The notes beneath the pieces were generated by a model. The model was given only the letters and a program-made list of their open reading frames with translations. It was not told where the DNA came from and ran no database searches. The position numbers and the translations under genes are program-made. From assembly GCA_036000545.1 (NCBI GenBank), contig DASYVD010000147.1, positions 1 to 5,949 on the forward strand: a DNA stretch of 5,949 nucleotides, in the 5' to 3' direction. The stretch is from DASYVD01 sp036000545. Its GTDB lineage: Bacteria; Actinomycetota; UBA4738; CALAEC01. Shown in pieces: positions 1 to 4,842 of this stretch (position 1 is the first letter of the stretch; each line of letters starts with the position of its first letter).

Positions 1-219
1 GCGGGCGGTCGTCGTGATCCAGCCGCCCGGGTTGGGCGGCAGGCCGTCGCCCGGCCACGTGCGCAGGGCGACGGCGAACGCCTCCTGCACCGCGTCCTCG
101 GCGACGTCGATGTCCCCGAAGACGCGGATCAGGGTGGCCACCGATCGGCCGGACTCCTCACGGAAGATCCGGCCGACCTCGGCCGGGTCGAGCGTCGGTG
201 CGGTGTCGCCGTCCTCCAC
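1..219 (-). CDS. ECF42-type RNA polymerase sigma factor, N-terminal part
   Basis: This is the first 73 codons of a sigma-70-family ECF factor, which directs RNA polymerase to a small set of promoters. The gene runs off the left edge. The GTG start at 219 lies 4 bases after the stop of the YCII gene. The visible part covers the sigma region 2 start: IFREESGRSVATLIRVFGD, then DVAEDAVQEAFAVAL (residues about 39-52), then PPNPGGWITTTAR, where the family typically continues into region 2.4. The GWITTTAR block and the YCII-type partner are hallmarks of the ECF42 group, whose members carry a long C-terminal TPR-like extension instead of having an anti-sigma factor. That extension lies outside the window. 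Expected full length is around 400 residues. GTG is chosen because it fits the spacing; no strong independent ribosome-binding site is visible, so translational coupling to the upstream gene is likely. Confidence 0.9.
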   Translation of the reverse strand, partial: MEDGDTAPTLDPAEVGRIFREESGRSVATLIRVFGDIDVAEDAVQEAFAVALRTWPGDGLPPNPGGWITTTAR

Positions 220-223
220 GCCG

Positions 224-583
224 TCAGGCCTCCGAGGCCGCGAGCGGACGGACCTCGATCGGCCTCCCGACGGCGGCGGTGGCCTTCGACGCCCAGGCGA
301 GCGCGGCGTCGAAGTTCTCGGCCTCGATGATGTAGAAGCCGCCGAGGTGTTCCTTCGACTCTGCGAAGGGACCGTCGGTGGTGAGCACCTCGCCACCGGA
401 CACGCGCACCACGGTGGCAGTGTCGGGCTCGTGCAGGCGGGCGCTGAAGACCCAGGCGCCGGACGACTTCAGCTCCTCGTTGAGAGCCTGGATCCGCTTC
501 CAGGACCCCTGCATCTCCTCGTCCGTCATCGGCTCGCGGACCTCGCCCTCAACGCTGTGAACGGACAAGAGGTACTGCGTCAT
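224..583 (-). CDS. YCII-related (DGPF domain) protein, partner of the ECF42 sigma factor
   Basis: A 119-residue single-domain protein of the YCII/DGPF family, a small dimeric ferredoxin-like fold. The hallmark DGPF tetrad is at residues 70-73, followed by ESKEHLGGFYIIEAENFDAA, and the protein opens with MTQYLLSVHS as relatives do. An ATG start further upstream would add 14 Arg/Pro-rich residues (to position 625). It is rejected because a strong GGAGGAGGA ribosome-binding site lies just before the ATG at 583 and the conserved strand starts there. The gene is followed after 4 bases by the sigma factor, the standard ECF42 arrangement, so the two form an operon. DGPF proteins are thought to act with or be controlled by these sigma factors, but their biochemical role is unsettled and no catalytic activity can be assigned from sequence. 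Confidence 0.93.
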   Translation of the reverse strand: MTQYLLSVHSVEGEVREPMTDEEMQGSWKRIQALNEELKSSGAWVFSARLHEPDTATVVRVSGGEVLTTDGPFAESKEHLGGFYIIEAENFDAALAWASKATAAVGRPIEVRPLAASEA

Positions 584-631
584 GGTGGTCCTCCTCCTGC
601 TGGGCGGGCACCTCCCGCCTCTCATCCAAGC

Positions 632-658
632 TACGAACGGGCCCCGCGCAGATGGACA
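632..658 (-). promoter_or_regulatory. candidate ECF42-type promoter of the YCII-sigma operon
   Basis: On the minus strand TGTCCA (658-653) is followed after 17 bases by CGTAG (635-631), about 50 bases before the ATG of the YCII gene. From what I recall, ECF42 promoters resemble TGTCGA at -35 and CGAC or CGTC at -10, so this differs by one base in each box. Autoregulation by the encoded sigma factor would fit. The match is short and could be chance. Confidence 0.3.
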
Positions 659-828
659 AGGTACCGAATAAAGCTGGTCAGAAGCGGATGACGTCGACCC
701 CGACCATCAGTAGTTTGAGCCATCAGAGGACAAGGTCTTGATCGCGAACCAGCAGGTCATAGGCGCGCGCGACCGGCTGGGCTACGGGGTCTTCCTGCTG
801 TTGATCCGAGCGGGAGCCACAAAGAGAA

Positions 829-853
829 GCGGCCCCTCCGAATGAGGAGCCGC
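829..853 (-). terminator. intrinsic terminator downstream of the tRNA fragment
   Basis: Read on the minus strand, GCGGCTCCTC (853-844), a 5-base loop ATTCG, and GAGGGGCCGC (838-829) form a 10-bp stem with one mismatch, followed directly by TTCTCTTTG. It lies about 30 bases past the 3' end of the tRNA-fMet fragment, in the same orientation. It is probably the original terminator of the tRNA gene, which would mark the left side as native chromosome. Confidence 0.6.
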
Positions 854-884
854 CTTCGGGCCTTCTCACCTGCTATTTCGCTCA

Positions 885-926
885 TTGCGCGGGCAGGATT
901 TGAACCTGCGACCTCTCGGTTATGAG
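885..926 (-). pseudogene. 3' fragment of initiator tRNA-fMet (attachment-site core)
   Basis: The minus strand shows the anticodon loop CTCATAA (CAT anticodon), 3' anticodon stem CCGAG, variable loop AGGTC, T arm GCAGG-TTCAAAT-CCTGC, acceptor 3' half CCGCGCA and discriminator A. These are tRNA positions 32-73, with exactly the expected 42 nt. The TTCAAAT T loop and the CGCAA end (A72, A73) are features of initiator tRNAs, whose first pair is a C1xA72 mismatch. The 5' half is missing: the preceding bases (TAGGA) do not pair with CCGAG, and no D arm or matching acceptor strand is found at the right distance. No CCA is encoded. A copy that stops at the anticodon loop is typical of the end of an element integrated by a tyrosine recombinase at a tRNA gene. 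An intact copy should lie outside the window. It is not a functional tRNA. Confidence 0.8.
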
Positions 927-960
927 TCCTACCGCGTCTACTCAGGCATATCCGCTGCTT

Positions 961-1000
961 ACAGGTCATGTGAGGTCATCTGAGATCACGTGAGATCACC
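961..1000. repeat. four tandem 10-bp repeats, consensus TGAGRTCAYS
   Basis: Four consecutive 10-bp units can be read: ACAGGTCATG, TGAGGTCATC, TGAGATCACG and TGAGATCACC. They lie 35 bp from the tRNA fragment, on the presumed element side. A period of about one helical turn next to an attachment core suggests arm-type sites for an integrase or excisionase. The junction of units 3 and 4 also forms the palindrome TCACGTGA. Binding by such proteins is inference. Confidence 0.7.
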
Positions 1001-1005
1001 GAGTG

Positions 1006-1022
1006 AGCCACCGATTAGCCAC
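1006..1022. repeat. two AGCCAC direct repeats, 11 bp apart
   Basis: AGCCAC occurs at 1006-1011 and 1017-1022, directly after the 10-bp tandem array. A further AGCCACAA stands at 815-822 on the other side of the tRNA fragment. Short spaced repeats of this kind are common near actinobacterial attachment sites, but six bases is little evidence alone. Confidence 0.45.
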
Positions 1023-1391
1023 AAGAGTCTCGCCTCGAGCCCGAGTGTCTGAGATGTGGTCTATGGGGCGGGCGCCCGGGGCGCCGCAGATATACCAGTC
1101 GCCGGGCTGGCGGGTCATGACCGACCAGTATCGCAGCCTGCTCAGATCCCGAGCTTCCCGCCCGGGACAAGACCCTCGGGGCGGACGGTCGGCCGACCCT
1201 CGCTGCTCGTGGCTTCGAAGCTCCACCTCGTTCAGCTCAGGACCTAGCCGCGGGTTGATCTTGTGCAGCACTGCTGCACGTGCCCACTCGGGACCAACGT
1301 GCAAAGACCTGTACAAGGAACACGGATCGGTTCGGCCTCGTGCGCCCCGAGTTCGCCGCGCACGTCAAAGCCGTTCTCTCCAGAGAATGTT
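1023..1391. other. stretch with no recognisable gene
   Basis: No open frame here matches a family I recognise. A minus-strand frame from 1316 to 996 is open for 106 codons, but it runs into the 10-bp repeat array, lacks a clear ribosome-binding site, and has weaker GC bias at third codon positions than the clear genes. The stretch could be decayed remains of an integrative element; an integrase gene, expected next to an attachment site, is not visible. The only distinct structure is the palindrome at 1263-1279. Confidence 0.5.
1263..1279. promoter_or_regulatory. 17-bp perfect palindrome, operator-like
   Basis: GTGCAGCA-C-TGCTGCAC has 8-bp arms around one central base. The size and symmetry fit a binding site for a dimeric repressor. 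It does not sit directly before any gene I can support, so its role is unknown. Confidence 0.35.
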
Positions 1392-1690
1392 GACGAGGGG
1401 CTAGCCCAGACAACGCAGTCACCGGACGTCGACTTGAATCGCGCGGTCGCCGTGGCGATGGCGGCGGGTCCGGCGGCTGGTCTCGAGGTCGTCGACGAAC
1501 TGACCTCCGACCGGCGCTGAGCGGCTATCATCCCGTGTCCACTTTGCGGCGACCTGCTCGTCAAGCTCGGCCGCTTCGATGAGGCCGGGAGGGAGTTCGA
1601 GCGCGCGGCATCGCTCACGCGCAACAAGCGCGAGCGCGGCTGTTCCTGGAGCGCACCGCTGCGTGTGCCCAGGGATCCACGCGCTCGTAG
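1392..1690 (+). pseudogene. 3' remnant of a second ECF42-type sigma factor (TPR-like C-terminal domain)
   Basis: The plus strand encodes the last part of the C-terminal extension of ECF42-type sigma factors in three alternating frames. Frame one gives SPDVDLNRAVAVAMAAGPAAG and VVDELTSDRR up to about 1517. The next gives LSGYHPVSTLRR to about 1549. The first frame then returns with DLLVKLGRFDEAGREFERAA and SLTRNKRE. A last switch near 1636 gives RLFLERTAACAQG, ending at TAG 1688-1690. Intact relatives read LNRAVAVAM..GP.AGL, then YHL...RADLLRRLGR.DEA, then ERRFLERR in one frame. At least three frameshifts and loss of the first three quarters make it a pseudogene. It is not the continuation of the sigma gene at the left edge, which runs in the opposite direction. 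Confidence 0.8.
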
Positions 1691-1820
1691 AAAAGGGACG
1701 CGACTCTCATCTACTGCTCATGTTCCGCCCAGAGTTCTCTCACCGCGTGCGGCTCATGTTCGGACGCGACGAGGTCGGCCCAAGCTGCAGCCGACGAGCA
1801 CTAACGGGGAGGTGTTCCAG

Positions 1821-1955
1821 ATGAAGCGAGAACGGGTCCGGGCGCGTCCGATGGTGCCGCACGAGCGGACGTGGCTGGAGGTGCTCCCGTTGGATCCGCG
1901 AGACCCGGACATCATTCGGGCCAAGAGGATCATTCGTTCGAGAGCGACGCGATGA
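1821..1955 (+). CDS. 44-residue basic microprotein with LPLDPRDPD motif
   Basis: An ATG at 1821 preceded by GGGGAGG with 8 bases of spacing opens a 44-residue frame. The protein is Arg-rich at both ends around a central RTWLEVLPLDPRDPDIIRAK. From memory, short actinobacterial proteins carrying a W..VLPLDPRDPD..RAK core occur near integrative-element genes, so I consider it real, but the family has no known function. No membrane segment or metal site is present. Its stop overlaps the ATG of a 27-codon frame in an ATGA arrangement, suggesting coupling. It sits between the sigma-factor remnant and the cysteine-rich gene. It could instead be a surviving fragment of a longer protein; the good ribosome-binding site argues against that. 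Confidence 0.6.
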   Translation: MKRERVRARPMVPHERTWLEVLPLDPRDPDIIRAKRIIRSRATR

Positions 1956-2035
1956 CCAAACGACCCGTGTCGTCCCTCAGATTGCAACGCTCCGCGTGGC
2001 TGTTCCTGGGCCGCAACCACATCACGGCTCTCTGA
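1952..2035 (+). CDS. possible 27-residue ORF coupled to the microprotein
   Basis: The ATG overlaps the stop of the preceding microprotein gene (ATGA) and opens a frame of 27 codons: MTKRPVSSLRLQRSAW followed by LFLGRNHITAL. It is basic at the front and hydrophobic at the end. The family is not recognised. The overlap favours translation, but with so short a frame chance is a real alternative. Confidence 0.25.
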   Translation: MTKRPVSSLRLQRSAWLFLGRNHITAL

Positions 2036-2036
2036 A

Positions 2037-2056
2037 GAGCCAGCTCGCGGTGGCTC
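2037..2056 (-). terminator. weak candidate terminator of the cysteine-rich gene
   Basis: Read on the minus strand, GAGCCA, an 8-base loop and TGGCTC form a 6-bp stem 20 bases past the stop codon, followed by TTCAGAG. The stem is short and the T content afterwards is low. Confidence 0.25.
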
Positions 2057-2075
2057 GTCCTCGTCGAGCTTCGAG

Positions 2076-3392
2076 TCACGCGATGGTGATTGACTGCACG
2101 CTCGATACGCGGTGGTGAGCGTATATGGTGTTGCCCACGATTGCGCGGTCGTCCACGATCACCTCAAGGACGTAGCAGCATGGCTCCACCCCGGCGGCCC
2201 AGGGGTCGTAGGTGAAGGTGATGCCGGGGAGCGGCGCGCCCGTATCGAGGATGTTGCCGTCGTAAGTCTTCGAGAACACCGGGTACGAGACGTTGCAGCC
2301 GCCTCGCAGGGTGATCGACAGCGCCGCGAAGTTGGTGTCCTGGCCGGCGACGGTTATCTCCAGGGGACCCCCTTCCTTGGAGACTTCTGAGCCGCAGCAG
2401 GGCAACTCCTCGCCGTTCTGGGTGATAGTGAACGTGAAATCGCTCGGAGGGGTGTTGTCCACGAGGACGGGCACCAACCCGCTTTCGAACTCGAAACCAC
2501 CTGTGTTCCGGGCGGTGAGCTTGAGGTAGTACAGAGCGTCGGGCGCGGGCGTGGACCAGTTGGCGAGGTCGGTGACGTAGAGGCCCATGTCCGCGACCAG
2601 GAACCAGTCGCCGACGGGGAAGCGCTGGTAGTCCGTCAACGTGGCAAGGTCGAAGTCGGCGACCGGATTGAGCATCGGGGTCCAGGGCCCGGCGGCGGCC
2701 GGCGCAGACTCCACCTTGTAGGCCTCGACATTGGCGATCCCGAAGATGCTGCCCTGGATGTTCGTCAGGCCGCCGAAGGGGTGATGGCCCATCGATCCCG
2801 GAGAGAAGCTGTCACCTGGCGTCAGCCCCGGCGGGGCGCTCGGCCCGGAGCCGAAACCCGTCGGGCTGATCTGTGTCGCCGGGATTAGTCCAACCTTGGT
2901 GATGGTGGGTAGAAGAGGGCACAGCTTCCGGCACACGAGGCGGCACTTCACCGAGCACAGCCAATGGCAGAGCTGGTGCCAGAAGCGCACGTCAATGTCG
3001 GCTCGCTGGAGGATGGCCTGGAAGGCGTCAGCGTCGGCGTCGTCTACCGCCTTCACCAGCGCCGCCACCATGGCGCGGTCGGACCCGACCACCCGCACGG
3101 CGAGGGTGAAATCCAGCACCTCCTGGGGGTCGAGCTCTCCTTCCGGCTCGACGGGGCCAGCCAGCCTGCGGCACACGAAGATGCAATGCTTGGAGCAGAA
3201 CCAGTAACAGATGTGCCGGCAGCGGTGAAGGAGGCCGGCCCGCGAAAGCTCGCCTTGGAAACGCTCGGCGTCCTCGGCACGGAACGCCTCCAGGGTGCGG
3301 AGGAACGCCTCCGGGTCCTCGGCCAGTTTCGTGGCCGCCTCCAGAGACTGAATCACCTCGTCAAGGCGCTCGTCGGCGGTTTTGTCTGCCAT
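2076..3392 (-). CDS. unnamed cysteine-ladder protein with beta-rich C-terminal half
   Basis: A 438-residue protein of no family I can name. Numbering here is from the upstream of two adjacent ATGs (3395). The second, at 3392, is preferred because AAGGAG lies 5 bases before it and only 2 before the first. Residues 5-165 are helical with an internal duplication: D/E-rich helices carrying a similar FQ..L.RA stretch, each followed by a cysteine ladder. Ladder 1 has Cys 59, 63, 67, 71 and 75; ladder 2 has Cys 143, 147, 151, 155 and 159. Spacing is exactly four residues and the ladders align 80 residues apart (C.WxCS..C..VCR.L). On a helix this forms one thiol stripe, as seen in metal-binding bundles such as copper storage proteins. 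Residues 165-210 are a Gly/Pro/Ser linker. The rest looks like beta-sandwich, with VDNTPP at 312-317, Cys pairs at 333-334 and 406-407, and Cys 367. No signal peptide or membrane anchor is evident. Metal binding is inference. Confidence 0.85.
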   Translation of the reverse strand: MADKTADERLDEVIQSLEAATKLAEDPEAFLRTLEAFRAEDAERFQGELSRAGLLHRCRHICYWFCSKHCIFVCRRLAGPVEPEGELDPQEVLDFTLAVRVVGSDRAMVAALVKAVDDADADAFQAILQRADIDVRFWHQLCHWLCSVKCRLVCRKLCPLLPTITKVGLIPATQISPTGFGSGPSAPPGLTPGDSFSPGSMGHHPFGGLTNIQGSIFGIANVEAYKVESAPAAAGPWTPMLNPVADFDLATLTDYQRFPVGDWFLVADMGLYVTDLANWSTPAPDALYYLKLTARNTGGFEFESGLVPVLVDNTPPSDFTFTITQNGEELPCCGSEVSKEGGPLEITVAGQDTNFAALSITLRGGCNVSYPVFSKTYDGNILDTGAPLPGITFTYDPWAAGVEPCCYVLEVIVDDRAIVGNTIYAHHRVSSVQSITIA

Positions 3393-3537
3393 CATCTCTC
3401 CTTCGTGTCGGGGATCCCTGGGGCGGACGCTCGCAGCCTCCTCGAGGGGCTGGAGGTGCGGGCATCACTGCTCCCCATTGCCCGCCGCCGTCGAGCTTTG
3501 ACTCGCTCGTGCGGTAGCGACGTGGTAGTAAATTCTT

Positions 3538-3553
3538 CCTGTCTCACAACAGG
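3538..3553. promoter_or_regulatory. inverted repeat in the presumed promoter of the cysteine-rich gene
   Basis: CCTGT, six bases, ACAGG lies beside the AT-rich GTAGTAAATT patch, about 150 bp before the start of the cysteine-rich gene. On the minus strand CTGTTG and TACTAC, 16 bases apart, could serve as weak -35 and -10 boxes just downstream of the phased repeats. The match is poor, as is common for activator-dependent promoters. Confidence 0.25.
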
Positions 3554-3556
3554 GAG

Positions 3557-3769
3557 CATCGAAGAAATGCGTCACCCCCGCGTCACTGGATCGTCACGCC
3601 GACGTCACGAAGTTGAACGGAAGTAGTTCCTGCCGGGGGAGTCATATCGCGGGACCTACCGCCAGCACGGAGAGGATCGCTCAGAGGCGTCGACGCGGTG
3701 TCGCTCGAATACCGCAAGTGGCTCATCGAGCTCATGCAGCAGCACGCGCCGACTCCCATCGAAGAAATG
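3557..3769. repeat. 13-bp direct repeat CATCGAAGAAATG, copies 200 bp apart
   Basis: Identical copies lie at 3557-3569 and 3757-3769. The first abuts the CGTCAC array; the second is the end of the short IEEM-stop frame. They may be a duplication scar, but one 13-bp match is not very unlikely by chance in 6 kb. Confidence 0.4.
3570..3613. repeat. four phased 11-bp repeats (CGTCAC + 5), PHO-box-like
   Basis: CGTCAC starts at 3570, 3581, 3592 and 3603, so four units of exactly 11 bp: CGTCACCCCCG, CGTCACTGGAT, CGTCACGCCGA and CGTCACGAAGT. OmpR/PhoB-type response regulators bind 11-bp direct repeats, and the actinobacterial PhoP box is built of 11-bp units with a GTTCACC-like core. Here the core is close but not identical. 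The array lies 175-220 bp before the cysteine-rich gene, just upstream of its likely promoter. Confidence 0.7.
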
Positions 3770-3998
3770 TGAGCTGGGCGACTCGGTGAAGAGCCCGGCT
3801 CGGTGCACCCGCATTCCTTCAGCCTAGGCGACTGAGGACCTGACGAATTCCTCCAATTCCTTGCCTTCGGGAAGACTCGAACGCGCTCTCGTTGCCCGAC
3901 AGGCGAGGGCCCCCGCGGCAGAGGTGAGCCGCACGGCCTGTTCCAACTCGTGGTGAATTGCGAGCCCCAAGCGAGAGCGGCGCCTCGCGTGTCCAGAG

Positions 3999-4397
3999 GC
4001 CATCGTCCGGATCGAGGCCCTGGGGGGCCGGTTCCTCTACGCCATCCGCCTCCGGCTGGTCCCGGGGACGTTCAACCTGTGCCCGGCGGACTACTGCGAG
4101 CTACCCGGGGTGGCCGAGGGCGTGTCCGGGAGAGGGCTCCCGATCGAGGCCTTCGACCCTCCGGTCGAGGTCGTCGAGGGCGCCCGGCAGATCGTCGCCG
4201 CGGCCGGGATCGACGTGGGAGGGGTGGAGTACCTGGTGAACGCGAGGGACGGTCTCCCCTACTTCTACGACGTGAACGCCCTGTCGAACTTCGTGTCCGA
4301 CGCCCCGAACGTGGTGGGGTTCGACCCCTTCGTGGACCTGGTGGACCTCATCCTCGAGCGAGCGGGCGTCGCCTCAGGGGCCAGGGCGCTGAGCTGA
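3999..4397 (+). pseudogene. C-terminal part of an ATP-grasp (RimK-like) protein, 5' truncated
   Basis: The frame ending at TGA 4395-4397 encodes the C-terminal half of an ATP-grasp ligase-like protein. It opens abruptly with IVRIEALGGRFLYAIRLRL, then a PGTFNLCPADYC segment, GRGLPIEAFDPP, AAAGIDVGGVEYLV (from about 4200) and RDGLPYFYDVNALSNFV. In ATP-grasp enzymes the EYLV strand and the acidic-x-Asn pair (Asp 4269-4271, Asn 4275-4277) contribute metal and ATP contacts. The N-terminal ATP-binding half, some 150 residues, is missing: the frame is open only back to 3954 and that part does not resemble the family. No convincing ATG or ribosome-binding site precedes the domain. The rest reads cleanly without frameshifts, so the truncation may be recent. 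A GTG start at 4110 could give a 95-residue product. The substrate is unknown. Confidence 0.75.
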
Positions 4398-4410
4398 AGG
4401 AGGGAGGCCG

Positions 4411-4704
4411 ATGTGCGGGCCGAAGCAGCCGGCTGAGCCGAGGACCACCGGCGCCAGGCTCACCGGGACCGTCACGGCCGGGGGCCGTCCCGCGGCGCGC
4501 GCCTACGTTCAGATCCGCAACCTTGCCGGGGACTTCCAGGGCGAGGTCCGGGCCGACGCCGATGGGCGATTCGTCCTCTACCCCATCCCTGGCCGTTGGC
4601 GGCTGGTGTCCTGGCTGCCCGGTGCGGGACGGTCCGAGCAGGAGATCGACATGGGGGACTCGGACCAGGTCGTGGAGATCCAGCTCGTAGAAAGAGGAGC
4701 CTGA
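4411..4704 (+). CDS. DUF1416 family protein, SseC-like
   Basis: A 97-residue protein beginning MCGPKQ, the opening typical of the actinobacterial DUF1416 family, which includes mycobacterial SseC. A carboxypeptidase-regulatory-like beta-sandwich follows: TGTVTAGGRPAARAYVQIRN (residues 18-37), GDFQGEVRADADGRFVLYPIPG (40-61) and WRLVSWLPG (63-71), ending in a VVEIQL strand. SseC-type genes usually sit beside a thiosulfate sulfurtransferase gene and are linked to sulfur metabolism; the biochemical role is not established, and no sulfurtransferase is in this window. Start at ATG 4411 with AAGGAGGG about 8 bases before. It lies 13 bases after the truncated ATP-grasp gene, so the two were probably one transcription unit. 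Likely cytoplasmic. The gene looks intact. Confidence 0.88.
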   Translation: MCGPKQPAEPRTTGARLTGTVTAGGRPAARAYVQIRNLAGDFQGEVRADADGRFVLYPIPGRWRLVSWLPGAGRSEQEIDMGDSDQVVEIQLVERGA

Positions 4705-4729
4705 CACGGCGGCGGGGTCCGCGTCCGTG
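4705..4729 (+). terminator. candidate hairpin after the SseC-like gene
   Basis: Directly after the stop codon CACGG (4705-4709) pairs with CCGTG (4725-4729), and inside GCGG-GGT-CCGC forms a second 4-bp stem. There is a 2x2 internal loop and no T run afterwards. Hairpins without a T run are common in high-GC actinobacteria, but support is weak. Confidence 0.3.
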
Positions 4730-4842
4730 ACTGCATAACGCAATCCTTGTGGGGTTCAGAAACTCAGTCCCCGGCCCGAGCAGGAAGTCTGGGAGAGTCC
4801 GCCCAACCGAGTTCCCGACTTTCCTCGTCCAGGCGGCGAGGC

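Larger units (their letters stand above)
3393..3998. other. gene-free regulatory stretch with decayed ends
   Basis: About 600 bases without a supportable gene. The part next to the cysteine-rich gene holds an inverted repeat, a locally AT-rich patch (3526-3536) and the phased CGTCAC array, so it probably contains that gene's promoter. The part from 3640 on has a short frame ending at 3772 that reads VSLEYRKWLIELMQQHAPTP then IEEM; it is protein-like but unrecognised and lacks a good start, so it may be the tail of a lost gene. From 3773 to 3998 I see nothing beyond a short AATTCCT duplication near 3846-3862. Confidence 0.5.

Noticed and set aside
14..691. Long plus-strand frame opposite the YCII and sigma genes
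   Set aside because: It is antisense to two confidently identified genes and is a by-product of their codon bias.
714..843. Plus-strand frame containing ARDRLGYGVFLLLIRAG
   Set aside because: It is protein-like in places, but begins after a stop codon without a good start and ends in the terminator hairpin; no family recognised.
757..969. Minus-strand open frame reading HNREVAGSNPARA
   Set aside because: This peptide is the classic false translation of a tRNA T arm and acceptor; the frame runs across the tRNA fragment and the terminator.
996..1316. Minus-strand open frame of 106 codons beside the attachment site
   Set aside because: It matches no family I know, runs into the 10-bp repeat array, lacks a convincing ribosome-binding site and has weaker third-position GC bias than the clear genes.
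3570..3613. CRISPR array or plasmid-type origin iterons as an explanation of the repeats
   Set aside because: The units are only 11 bp with no spacers of CRISPR size, and no replication initiator gene or typical origin features are nearby; a regulator site fits better.
2964..3626. 220-codon plus-strand frame opposite the start of the cysteine-rich gene
   Set aside because: It overlaps antisense a gene with an internal duplication and a good ribosome-binding site, and resembles no family.
3950..4690. 246-codon Arg/Gly/Pro-rich plus-strand frame over the ATP-grasp and SseC-like genes
   Set aside because: Low-complexity translation in the wrong frame across two recognised families.
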